A stretch of DNA of 41,196 nt from Alphaproteobacteria bacterium. GTDB lineage: Bacteria; Pseudomonadota; Alphaproteobacteria; Reyranellales; Reyranellaceae. Below are positions 1 to 7,728 of this stretch, one piece after another. The notes beneath the pieces were generated by a model, which had not been told where the DNA came from, did not search any database, and saw only the letters and a list, made by a program, of their open reading frames with translations. The stretch spans positions 1 to 41,196 of the forward strand of contig JAHCJT010000004.1 of the NCBI GenBank assembly GCA_026126245.1, given 5' to 3'. Both the position numbers and the translations under genes were made by a program. Positions within the stretch are counted from its first letter, which is position 1; the number at the start of each line of letters is the position of its first letter.

Positions 1-372
1 GAGCGTCTGGAAGCCGTGGGCCAGGCCGCGCGGGATGTAGAGGGCGTGGCGATTGTCGGCCGACAGCCGGACCGCTGCCGCCGCAAGGTAGCGCGGCGAG
101 GCCGGCCTGAGGTCGACGACGACGTCGTGGATCGCACCTGCCGTGCAGCGCACGATCTTGGTTTCCTCGTGCGGCGCGCGGGCGAAGTGCATGCCGCGCA
201 CGGTGCCGCGGCGGGCGTTGAAGGAAACGCTGGATTGGCGGAATCGATTGACGAGGCCGGCCGTGCCGAGTTCGTCCTCGCAGTAGGTCCGGGCGAAGAA
301 ACCGCGCTCGTCGGCGTGGCGTTCCGGCTCGATGAGGTACAGACCCGGCAGGTCGAGTTCCCGGAATCGCAT
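1..372 (-). CDS. dTDP-4-dehydrorhamnose 3,5-epimerase-like sugar epimerase (partial)
   Basis: Reading the minus strand from the ATG at 372 gives 124 codons open to the window edge, so the C-terminus is missing. The protein starts MRFRELDLPGLYLIEPE and carries RmlC-family cupin landmarks: the DERGFFARTY segment, the FNARRGTVRGMHFA segment with the family's catalytic-region His, DVVVDLRP, and LYIPRGLAHGFQTL. RmlC-type enzymes epimerise C3 and/or C5 of nucleotide 4-keto-6-deoxysugars in the cytoplasm. The start lies 10 bases after the stop of the methyltransferase gene, so it is the fourth gene of the rfbF-rfbG-methyltransferase operon. The substrate is therefore more likely a CDP-4-keto-6-deoxysugar (or its methylated form) than dTDP-rhamnose precursor. 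Family is certain; substrate is inferred. Confidence 0.88.
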   Translation of the reverse strand, partial: MRFRELDLPGLYLIEPERHADERGFFARTYCEDELGTAGLVNRFRQSSVSFNARRGTVRGMHFARAPHEETKIVRCTAGAIHDVVVDLRPASPRYLAAAAVRLSADNRHALYIPRGLAHGFQTL

Positions 373-382
373 CAGCTGCGCC

Positions 383-1612
383 CTATGTCACCGACAGGTG
401 CGGAATGGCGGTCACGAAGCGACCACCCCAGGCGCGGACCGCGCTCATTTGCTCGGCAATCTCGTCTTTGAGGTTCCACGGCAGGATCAGCACGTAGTCC
501 GGCTTCGCGGCCAGCATCGCCTCGGGCGAGACCACCGGGATGCGGCTGCCGGGCAGCAGCGTACCCTGCTTGTGTGGCGAGCGGTCGGCCACCATGCGGA
601 CGAACTCGGGACCGATGCCACAGTAATTGAGAAAGGTGTTGCCCTTGGCGGCGGCGCCGTAGGCGCACACGGTGGCGCCGTCGTCGTGCGCCCGCACCAG
701 AAATTCGAGCGCACGGCACTTGATCTCGACGACCTTGCCGGCAAATCCGCCGTAGCCGGCCAGCTCGTCCAGTTGCGCCGCCGTTTCGTTGGCCAGCACG
801 CCTGCCACCGATGGCGCGAGCACATGGCCGGCATCGGCGTGACAGAAATAGACCCGCAGCGAGCCGCCATGGGTCGGCAGCATCTCGACGTCGAACACGC
901 GCAGGCCGCACCGCTCCAGGATCTGGCGTACGACGCCCAGCGACAGATACGAGAAATGCTCGTGATAGATGGTATCGAACTGGTTCTCGGCGATCAGCTT
1001 CAGGAGGTGAGGGAATTCGAACGTGCCGACGCCCTCGCGCTTGAGCATGATGCGAAAGCCGGTCACGAAATCGATGATATCGGGCACGTGCGCGAGCACG
1101 TTGTTGGCGGCCATGAGGTCGGCGCCACCCCCGGCGTCGTACAGTTTGCGGGCACTCTCGGCGCCGAAGAACGTCACCTCGGTGGGCACGCCCCGCTTGC
1201 GCGCCTCGGCGGCGACGTTGGCCGCGGGTTCGACACCCAGCACGGGAATGCCGCGGGCCACGAAATACTGCAGCAGGTAGCCGTCGTTGCTGGCGATCTC
1301 GACGACCCGGTGCTGTGGCCCCAGCGCGAAGCGGCGGATCATGGCGGCGGCATAGGCCTCGGCGTGGCGCAGCCAGCCGGTCGAGAAGCTGGAGAAGTAG
1401 GCGTAGTCCGAGAAGATCTGCGCCGGCGTCTCGAATTCCTCGAGTTGCACCAGGAAACACGAGTCGCAGACATAGGCGTGCAGGGGATAGAACTTCTCGC
1501 CGTCGCCGGCCCGGTCGCGCGGCACATATGAATTCGACAGTGGCGACATGCCGAGGTCGACAAAGGTGTGGCGCAAGGCGGCACGGCAGGCGCGGCAAGT
1601 CGGGGTTCTCAA
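383..1612 (-). CDS. SAM-dependent sugar C-methyltransferase-like protein
   Basis: The 409-residue product has the three-part layout of nucleotide-sugar C-methyltransferases such as TylC3/NovU. The N-terminal zinc-binding domain has Cys pairs in CRACR (residues about 6-9) and in YVCDSCF (about 48-54). The central Rossmann methyltransferase domain has VEIASNDGYLLQYF as the SAM-binding loop. The C-terminal domain contains VCAYGAAAKGNTFLNYCGI. These enzymes methylate C3 of 4-keto-6-deoxy nucleotide sugars. Translation appears to start at TTG 1612, nine bases after GGGAG and just past the rfbG stop, so it is co-transcribed with rfbG. Its position between CDP-glucose dehydratase and an epimerase suggests a branched-chain deoxysugar for the surface polysaccharide. 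The exact position methylated cannot be read from sequence. Confidence 0.87.
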   Translation of the reverse strand: MRTPTCRACRAALRHTFVDLGMSPLSNSYVPRDRAGDGEKFYPLHAYVCDSCFLVQLEEFETPAQIFSDYAYFSSFSTGWLRHAEAYAAAMIRRFALGPQHRVVEIASNDGYLLQYFVARGIPVLGVEPAANVAAEARKRGVPTEVTFFGAESARKLYDAGGGADLMAANNVLAHVPDIIDFVTGFRIMLKREGVGTFEFPHLLKLIAENQFDTIYHEHFSYLSLGVVRQILERCGLRVFDVEMLPTHGGSLRVYFCHADAGHVLAPSVAGVLANETAAQLDELAGYGGFAGKVVEIKCRALEFLVRAHDDGATVCAYGAAAKGNTFLNYCGIGPEFVRMVADRSPHKQGTLLPGSRIPVVSPEAMLAAKPDYVLILPWNLKDEIAEQMSAVRAWGGRFVTAIPHLSVT

Positions 1613-1616
1613 GACA

Positions 1617-2717
1617 CTACGCTCCCAGCGATTCGTAACGCTCGATCTGCTCCAGGCACAGGCGCGTCGCGTCGCGGCCGTCGAGGCGGGCGCGATACCA
1701 TGCCATGGTCCAGTCCAGCGTGTCGTCGAGCCGCAGCCGACGCTCCCAACCCAGGCGTGCCCGCGCCTTGGATGCGTCGACCTTCAGGAAAGACGCTTCA
1801 TGCGGGTGCGGCCCCGGGCTCGCCGTCCAGGTTGCATCGCCGCCCCAGCCGGCGGCCAGTCGTGCGACGATATAGGCGACGGCGCGGCAATCCTCGTCCG
1901 CCGGCCCGAAGTTCCAACCCTCGGCATAGGCGGCGCCATCGGATGACGCCAGCTGCTCGGCCAGGCGGATATAGCCGCAGAGGGGCTCAAGCACGTACTG
2001 CCAGGGGCGCACGGCGTGTGGATTGCGGATCGGCACCGCACGTCCGGCACCGAATGCACGCACGATATCGGGCACCAGGCGATCGGCCGACCAGTCGCCG
2101 CCGCCCACGACGTTGCCGGCCCGGGCGGAGGCGACGCGACAGCGCGCCTGCGCCGGGAAGAAGGCGCTGCGGTAGGCAGCGGTCACAAGCTCGGCGCACC
2201 CTTTTGAACTGCTGTAGGGGTCGTGGCCACCCATGGGGTCGGTCTCGCGATAGGCGTAGAGCCACTCGCGATTTTCGTAGCACTTGTCGCTGGTCACCAC
2301 GATGACGGCGGTGACGGAGTCGGTTCGCCTGACCGCTTCAAGCAGATTGACCGTCCCCATGACATTGGTGGCGTAGGTGCCGACCGGATCGTCGTACGAC
2401 GCGCGAACCAGCGACTGCGCCGCCATGTGAAACACGATCTCGGGTCGGCTCTCGTCCAGGCAGGCGCGCAGCGCATCAAGATCGCGGACGTCGCCCAGGC
2501 GCGTGACGGCATGGCGGTCGGCGGCAAGGTGAAACAGGCTGGGATCGGTATCGGGCTGCAGCGCGAAGCCATGGACCTTCGCCCCGAGCCGAGAGAGCCA
2601 GAGCGTCAGCCATGATCCCTTGAAGCCGGTATGGCCGGTGATCAGGACGGAGCGGCCGGCCCAGAACCCGGGATCCGGATTTACTGGACCTTCCAAGGCG
2701 CGCGACCCTCCAGCCAC
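1617..2717 (-). CDS. rfbG: CDP-glucose 4,6-dehydratase
   Basis: An extended SDR of about 360 residues. The NAD-binding motif is GHTGFKGSWL near the N-terminus. Further markers are DVRDLDALRACL, FHMAAQSLVRASYDDP, VTSDKCYENREW and the active-site segment DPYSSSKGCAEL, which supplies a Ser in the usual Tyr-xxx-Lys context of this subfamily. The enzyme converts CDP-glucose to CDP-4-keto-6-deoxyglucose in the cytoplasm. It follows rfbF, which makes CDP-glucose, and the genes overlap. The longest reading starts at GTG 2717 (37-base overlap with rfbF). A TTG at 2696 preceded by GGAGGG at a 9-base spacing is an equally good start and trims only seven residues. Identity is strong from sequence and neighbours. 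Confidence 0.93.
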   Translation of the reverse strand: MAGGSRALEGPVNPDPGFWAGRSVLITGHTGFKGSWLTLWLSRLGAKVHGFALQPDTDPSLFHLAADRHAVTRLGDVRDLDALRACLDESRPEIVFHMAAQSLVRASYDDPVGTYATNVMGTVNLLEAVRRTDSVTAVIVVTSDKCYENREWLYAYRETDPMGGHDPYSSSKGCAELVTAAYRSAFFPAQARCRVASARAGNVVGGGDWSADRLVPDIVRAFGAGRAVPIRNPHAVRPWQYVLEPLCGYIRLAEQLASSDGAAYAEGWNFGPADEDCRAVAYIVARLAAGWGGDATWTASPGPHPHEASFLKVDASKARARLGWERRLRLDDTLDWTMAWYRARLDGRDATRLCLEQIERYESLGA

Positions 2718-3448
2718 AGCGATTCCAGATGATTCTTGTCGCGCAGCGTATCCATCGCGTGCCAGAAACCGCGGTGGAAATACGCCATCAGCTGTCCGTC
2801 GCGCGCCAGGCCTTCCAGCGGTTCGCGCTCCCAGACCGTGTCATCGCCTTCAACGTAGTCGATCACCTTGGGCGACAGGACGAAGAAACCGCCGTTGATG
2901 GTTGCGCCGTCGCCGGCCGGCTTTTCACGGAATCCCGTCACCCGTCGGTCCGAAACATCCAGGGCGCCAAAACGGCCAGGCGGAACCACGGCCGTGACCG
3001 TCGCCAGCCGGCCGTGCGATCGGTGAAAAGCGTGCAGTTCCGTCAGGTCAATATCGGCGACGCCGTCGCCATAGGTCAGAAAGAAGTCGTCGCCATCGAG
3101 GTACGACCGGATGCGCCGCAGGCGCCCGCCGGTCATGGTCGACAGGCCGGTCTCGACGAGGGAAACCCGCCAATCCTCGGCGCTGTTGCGGTGGAACTGG
3201 ATGTCGCCGCTGGCGACATTGACCGTCACGTCGCTCAGATGCAGTCGATAGTTCAGGAAGTATTCCTTGATGACGTAGCCCTTGTAGCCGAGGCAGATGA
3301 TGAAGTCCTTCACGCCATGCGCCGAGAAGATCTGCATGATGTGCCAGAGAATCGGCTGGCCGCCGATCTCGACCATGGGTTTCGGTTTGCTGCCCGTTTC
3401 TTCGGAGATTCGGGTGCCGTAGCCGCCCGCCAGGATTACAGCCTTCAT
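2681..3448 (-). CDS. rfbF: glucose-1-phosphate cytidylyltransferase
   Basis: The 255-residue product begins MKAVILAGGYGTRISEETG, the nucleotide-binding signature of sugar-phosphate nucleotidyltransferases. It then has KPKPMVEIGGQPILWHIM and DFIICLGYKGYVIKEYFLNY, which are highly characteristic of RfbF rather than of dTDP- or UDP-glucose pyrophosphorylases. YGDGVADIDL holds the metal-binding Asp. The enzyme makes CDP-glucose from CTP and glucose-1-phosphate. It is the first gene of a four-gene minus-strand operon. The 287 bases upstream, before the kpsE stop, should hold its promoter, but no convincing -35/-10 pair was found. Confidence 0.95.
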   Translation of the reverse strand: MKAVILAGGYGTRISEETGSKPKPMVEIGGQPILWHIMQIFSAHGVKDFIICLGYKGYVIKEYFLNYRLHLSDVTVNVASGDIQFHRNSAEDWRVSLVETGLSTMTGGRLRRIRSYLDGDDFFLTYGDGVADIDLTELHAFHRSHGRLATVTAVVPPGRFGALDVSDRRVTGFREKPAGDGATINGGFFVLSPKVIDYVEGDDTVWEREPLEGLARDGQLMAYFHRGFWHAMDTLRDKNHLESLWLEGRAPWKVQ

Positions 3449-3675
3449 AAACTCATCGCTCCAACCGCCCTCAAGCTAGCATTCGCGCCAAACGCCCGTC
3501 ACCGCCACCAAAATCGCCGCCATTCTTGCAATCGCATTTTACCATCGAAACGTGCGCCCGCAGGCGTTGTGTGGCCGTCGGATTGTCGCCGATATTCGTG
3601 GCAGGCCGGATGTGTGGTGTCCACGCCGTTCAATGCTGGCGCCACCCGCGGCGCGGCTTAGAACGCCCGGGCGGT

Positions 3676-3697
3676 CCGCCATCGTGACGATGGGCGG
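3676..3697 (-). terminator. possible hairpin terminator after kpsE-like gene
   Basis: The 287 bases between kpsE and rfbF (3449-3735) hold no gene. About 40 bases after the kpsE stop is an inverted repeat: CCGCCATCG (3676-3684), loop TGA, CGATGGGCGG (3688-3697) with one bulged G. There is no clear run of T after it, so it could be a weak intrinsic terminator or simply an mRNA 3'-end hairpin. The rest of the gap shows nothing recognisable apart from the presumed rfbF promoter. Confidence 0.3.
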
Positions 3698-3735
3698 GGT
3701 GGCACGCCCCGGGAATCCGGATGGCGCGTCGAAGA

Positions 3736-5004
3736 CTACGCCATGTGGTTCCGCACGACGCTGATCAGCCCGCAGAATATGGCCCACACGACCAGGGCGC
3801 CGGCGACGATGGCTGAGGTAAACAGAGCCCGCCTCGGATAGCGCGGCTCCTGCGGCACGCTCGGCTGCACGAAGGCGACAAGGTAGACGAGCTGTCGTTC
3901 GCTGGTTGCCCGCGCCATCTGCAGCGCGGCGGCGGCCGCGGTGTACTGGCGCTCGGCGATCCGGCGTTCCAGATCCAGCTGGGCGAATTTGGTCATGGAT
4001 TCTGACAGCACCTTGTCGGTCACAGACGTCGAGCGTTGCGTCGTCATCTTGGCCTCGAGCTCGGCGATCTGGTCATCCAGCGCCTTGATCCGGGCGCTCA
4101 GGGTCCGCATCTGGGGTGCCGTCGGCGAGACCGATTTCCGCTGGGTGTCGTACTCCTGTTGCAGGCGCAGGCGTTCGCCTTGCAGGACGGTAACCAGTTC
4201 TCCCAGTGCCTGGCCTGCCTGGTTGGCGTCGAGAAAGCCTTCCGCGTTGCGTACTCTCTGGTACTCGCTGCGCGCGCGGCCCAACCGGTCGGCGGCGCGG
4301 GCAAACTCGCGTTCCGCATCGGCCACGGTGCTAAGCAGCATGCGGCTGTTCATCTCGTTGACGAGCGCTTCGCTGAGTTGGATGACGTTGTCGGCGATCC
4401 GTTTGGCGTCCTCGGCGGTGAATGCGCGGACCGAGAACGTCACGATGCCGGACGAAACATGGATCGAGACGTCGGTCATCGATTTCCAGTACTTGACGAA
4501 TTTCTCGATCGGCTTGTCGCGATTGAAACGGGCATACCAGTCGGCGTCGCTGGTGCTGTAGAGCGTACGAAGATCGATCCGCTGCTCGAGCGCTTCGACG
4601 ATCGCCCGGCTTTCGATGAAGCTGGTAACAACCTGGGTGTCCTGGGCGATCTTGGCGGCCGGAATGCCGGTCATCGCGCCCATGCCGTCCATCTTCGGCA
4701 TCTCTCCGGTCCTGACCGCGAACTTGGCTTCGGAGGTGTACTGCGGCGACGCGATCAGGCCAAAATAGACGGACGCGACAAGACTCGGAATGGCCACAAC
4801 GAGTACAAAACTGGCGATGAAGGCCGCGCGGAACAGCCGCGCGTGGCGCCGCATGCGGAAGCTGCCGGTCCCGGAGACACGCCGGGTCCGCTTGGAGATG
4901 CGCAGGCGCCGCGCCGCATCCGCCAGCGCCTCGGACAGCGCTTCGGCGCGGCGCAGCGCCGGTGGCTTGCGAATTCCTGACGGCAGACTGTCGTCGTTTC
5001 TCAT
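3736..5004 (-). CDS. kpsE: KpsE/CtrB/BexC-family capsule export inner-membrane protein
   Basis: This is a polysaccharide co-polymerase/adaptor of ABC capsule export. A basic N-terminus is followed by one membrane segment (FIASFVLVVAIPSLVASVYF) and the start of the periplasmic domain, YTSEAKFAVRTGE. A long periplasmic coiled-coil region follows (EREFARAADRLGRARSEYQ to ERRIAERQYTAAAAAL). Then come the proline-rich PSVPQEPRYPRR motif and a second membrane segment (ALFTSAIVAGALVVWAIFC) near the C-terminus. In the family these proteins link the KpsMT pore to the outer-membrane channel. The ATG at 5004 (MRNDDSLPSG) is chosen because upstream codons are low-complexity; GTG 5046 and ATG 5034 remain possible and none has a good ribosome site. 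It lies directly downstream of kpsT. No KpsD/OPX gene is visible here. Confidence 0.88.
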   Translation of the reverse strand: MRNDDSLPSGIRKPPALRRAEALSEALADAARRLRISKRTRRVSGTGSFRMRRHARLFRAAFIASFVLVVAIPSLVASVYFGLIASPQYTSEAKFAVRTGEMPKMDGMGAMTGIPAAKIAQDTQVVTSFIESRAIVEALEQRIDLRTLYSTSDADWYARFNRDKPIEKFVKYWKSMTDVSIHVSSGIVTFSVRAFTAEDAKRIADNVIQLSEALVNEMNSRMLLSTVADAEREFARAADRLGRARSEYQRVRNAEGFLDANQAGQALGELVTVLQGERLRLQQEYDTQRKSVSPTAPQMRTLSARIKALDDQIAELEAKMTTQRSTSVTDKVLSESMTKFAQLDLERRIAERQYTAAAAALQMARATSERQLVYLVAFVQPSVPQEPRYPRRALFTSAIVAGALVVWAIFCGLISVVRNHMA

Positions 5005-5079
5005 GCGGGCAGGCCTGGCCGGATACGCCGGCATTTCACAGAGCACACCGGCCGTCGATCGACCACGGAGCGCTCCATC

Positions 5080-5733
5080 CTAACGGTTCAGTCGATTATA
5101 GACTTCGATCGCCTTTTCGACCGAGTCGAACATCATCAGGTGGCCGTCGACGAGTACGGCGCCCCGCGAGCAATATGTCCGGATTGTGGCCATCGAATGC
5201 GAAACGACAATCAGATCGGCCGACTCGCGGCGACGCGTGAACGCTTCCTCGCAGCGTCGCTGGAAGCGGACGTCGCCGACCGAGGTGATTTCGTCGACCA
5301 GATAGCAGTCAAACTCGATCGCCATCGAGACGCCAAACGCCAGGCGGGCCATCATGCCGGACGAGTAGGTCGACACCGGCGCGTCGATATAGTCGCCCAG
5401 CTCCGAAAAATCCTCGACGAAATCGACGACCCGCCGCACGTCCTCGCCATAGATGCGCGCCACGAACTTGACATTGTCGCGGCCGCTCATCTGGTGATGA
5501 AAGCCGCCGGCAAAGCCCAACGGCCACGACACGCGCACCGATCGGCGGATTTGGCCCGAATTCGGCAGTTCCGTACCCGCAATCAGCCGCAGCGCCGTCG
5601 ACTTGCCGGCCCCGTTGACACCCAGCAGGCCGTAAGACGATCCCGCCTCGAAGACGGCCGACACGTGGTCAAGGATGACCTTCACCTGCTGCGGCGTCTT
5701 GTAGAACTTGAACACGTTACTCAGTTGAATCAT
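5080..5733 (-). CDS. kpsT: KpsT-like capsule ABC exporter ATP-binding protein
   Basis: The start is set at ATG 5733 (MIQLSNVFKFYKT), giving 217 residues, the normal KpsT/Wzt-short length; a longer reading to 5841 adds only non-conserved residues. Walker A is GVNGAGKST, the signature is YSSGMMARLAFG (degenerate, as usual in KpsT), Walker B is CYLVDEI, and the H-loop is VVSHSMA. There is no C-terminal carbohydrate-binding extension, which fits group 2/3 capsule export rather than O-antigen Wzt. The protein energises export of lipid-linked polysaccharide through KpsM. The odd point is that kpsM is not in the same transcript: it starts 78 bases away on the opposite strand. Confidence 0.92.
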   Translation of the reverse strand: MIQLSNVFKFYKTPQQVKVILDHVSAVFEAGSSYGLLGVNGAGKSTALRLIAGTELPNSGQIRRSVRVSWPLGFAGGFHHQMSGRDNVKFVARIYGEDVRRVVDFVEDFSELGDYIDAPVSTYSSGMMARLAFGVSMAIEFDCYLVDEITSVGDVRFQRRCEEAFTRRRESADLIVVSHSMATIRTYCSRGAVLVDGHLMMFDSVEKAIEVYNRLNR

Positions 5734-5810
5734 GTTTGGCGGGTCACCCGGGGATATCCGTGCGAGCGGACTCAACCGACGTTTCAGGACCGAAAGGCCA
5801 GCACAGGCTG

Positions 5811-6614
5811 ATGAGAGCCATATCTCGCGATCGGATGTCAATGGCGGCGCTGTTGCGGGCCCAGTTTCGTGTGTTCGTGGCCATCATGCTGCGCGACATG
5901 CGAACCCGCTTTTTCGGTCACGGGCTGGGCTTTCTCGTCGCCATCGCGTGGCCGCTCGTGCACATCCTGGTTCTGATCGTGATCTTCTCGTTGCTCGGGC
6001 GGCGCGCGCCATATGGCGACAGCATGACCGTGTTCTTTGCCACCGGTCTGGTGCCGTTCATGACGTTCTCGTACATGTCGCGCTTCACCATGCTGTCGCT
6101 GATCATGAACCGGCCGCTGCTGGTGTTTCCGGCCATCAAGGTGCTCGACATTTTGCTCGCCCGGGCCATCCTCGAGCTGCTCGGGTCGTGTTGCACGGTC
6201 ATCTTCCTGCTTGTCATCTTCTGGGCCTACGGCATCGACTTCATGCCCCCGGATCCGACGGAAGCGGCATTCGCGCTTGGCGCCGCCATGTTGCTGGGGA
6301 TCGGCTTCGGGATCGTCAATGGCATCATCGCCATGGCCGTGCCGACCTGGGTGACCGGCTATATGCTGATCACGGTCGTCATGTACGGCATCTCGGGCAT
6401 CCTGTTTGTCGTCGACGCGCTGCCCGAAACGCTGCGCTATTACCTTTCCTTCAATCCCTCGCTGCAGACGGTCGAATGGATGCGCTCGGCGTACTATGAG
6501 GACTATTCGTCTGTGCTGGACAAGCCCTATACCATCGGCTGTGGCGTAGTTTCGATCTTTCTCGGTTTGATGCTGGAGCGACTGGTGCGCGGCCATCTCC
6601 TCATCAATCGATGA
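5811..6614 (+). CDS. kpsM: KpsM-like capsule ABC exporter permease
   Basis: An ABC-2 type permease of 267 residues from ATG 5811 (MRAISRDRMS); ATG 5835 is an alternative. The cytoplasmic amphipathic start, FVAIMLRDMRTRFFGHGLG, precedes about six hydrophobic segments, including AWPLVHILVLIVIFSLLG, VIFLLVIFWAYGI and LITVVMYGISGILFVV. The typical FNPSLQTVEWMRSAYYEDY stretch precedes the last helix. With KpsT it forms the inner-membrane exporter for capsule or K-antigen. It is read divergently from kpsT across a 77-base gap, unlike the usual kpsMT order. A 166-base gap with no recognisable feature follows. Confidence 0.92.
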   Translation: MRAISRDRMSMAALLRAQFRVFVAIMLRDMRTRFFGHGLGFLVAIAWPLVHILVLIVIFSLLGRRAPYGDSMTVFFATGLVPFMTFSYMSRFTMLSLIMNRPLLVFPAIKVLDILLARAILELLGSCCTVIFLLVIFWAYGIDFMPPDPTEAAFALGAAMLLGIGFGIVNGIIAMAVPTWVTGYMLITVVMYGISGILFVVDALPETLRYYLSFNPSLQTVEWMRSAYYEDYSSVLDKPYTIGCGVVSIFLGLMLERLVRGHLLINR

Positions 6615-6780
6615 TCACGGCCCGTCGCCGGTACGCATCCGACGGTCAGGGCACGGCGATGCCAGTTCAGTCAGAGCCAGTGATTGCCTGACGGTCCGGC
6701 AGGAGAGGGACGGGTCGCCAACGTCATCCGGCCAGACCGGGCGGCGGCGATGTCATGAAACGTCACTGTGGAGCCGCGTC

Positions 6781-7674
6781 GTGTTCGCCAGAATGCTCTC
6801 CGCCGCGCGACGCTGGATTGGTCGGCCAATGGGCGCGCCCGTTGCCACGTCGGGCGGCCGGGGCGCGCCAGGTCGCACCGCTGGCGGTTCCGATGCGGTT
6901 CTCGGGCAGTACGTCGAGACCATCCCCAGCGCTCAGAACGCCGTCGATGCCGTGCCTGGCTGGAGCAGCGCCATGCCGCCGCACATCGCGGCCGTGGCGG
7001 GTACGGCGCCGTTGTATGCCGATGGCCGCGTGTCGTGGTGCCTGGAGCAGTTCGGATCGGTTGCGGGTCGCAAGATCCTTGAACTGGGGCCGCTCGAGGC
7101 CATGCAGACCTACATGCTGGACCAGCAGCAGCCCGAGTTCATCCATGCCGTCGAGGCCAACAAGCTGTCGTTCCTAAGGTGCCTGATCACCAAGGAACTG
7201 CTCGACATCAAGCGGGCAAAGTTCCTGCACGGCAATTTCCTGCCATGGCTGGAGCAGACCGAGATCCGCTACGACCTGATCGTCGCGTCGGGCGTGCTGT
7301 ACCACATGAGTGATCCGCTCCGGTTGCTGGACCTCATCGCGGCGCACACCGACGCACTGTACATCTGGACGCACTACTACAGCGATGCGGCCATGCCGGT
7401 CGGCGACGCGCGCCGTGCGGCGTTTTCGGGCGAGGTAGAGCGGGTCGACTTTCGCGGCCATGCCGTGGCGCTGCATTGTCGGAGCTATCACGGGGCGTGG
7501 AAGGCCAACTCCTACTGTGGCGGCATGGTCGACCGCCACTATTGGATGGAACGCGACGACATCCTGGCGGTCCTCCGCCTTCTCGGGTTCGACGACGTCC
7601 GCACTGCACACGAGCTGACCGACCAGCCGAACGGCCCCTGTCTGTCGATCTTCGCCCGGCGGAGCTGCGTGTAG
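6781..7674 (+). CDS. class I SAM-dependent methyltransferase
   Basis: A 297-residue protein starting at GTG 6781, with ATG 6793 as an alternative. After a variable N-terminus of about 80 residues comes a Rossmann methyltransferase core. Motif I is KILELGPLEAMQTYML (Gly-poor compared with the usual E-x-G-x-G-x-G), the acidic SAM-ribose residue is in HAVEANKLSFL, motif IV is RYDLIVASGVLYHMSDPLRLLDLI, and the C-terminal part is MERDDILAVLRLLGFDDV. The acceptor is unknown. It lies between the export genes and two glycosyltransferases, so methylation of a surface sugar or glycan end is a reasonable guess. It converges on the GT2 gene, with 54 bases between the two stops and no strong terminator in them. 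Confidence 0.8.
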   Translation: MFARMLSAARRWIGRPMGAPVATSGGRGAPGRTAGGSDAVLGQYVETIPSAQNAVDAVPGWSSAMPPHIAAVAGTAPLYADGRVSWCLEQFGSVAGRKILELGPLEAMQTYMLDQQQPEFIHAVEANKLSFLRCLITKELLDIKRAKFLHGNFLPWLEQTEIRYDLIVASGVLYHMSDPLRLLDLIAAHTDALYIWTHYYSDAAMPVGDARRAAFSGEVERVDFRGHAVALHCRSYHGAWKANSYCGGMVDRHYWMERDDILAVLRLLGFDDVRTAHELTDQPNGPCLSIFARRSCV

Positions 7675-7728
7675 TTTCCGCGTCGCCACGCCGCGGCCGC
7701 CAGGTTTGGCGAGAGCCGGCGGGCATGA

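Noticed and set aside
372-1598. 408-codon open frame in another frame of the sugar methyltransferase
   Set aside because: Arg/Pro/Ala-rich shadow; the overlapping 409-codon frame has the zinc and SAM motifs.
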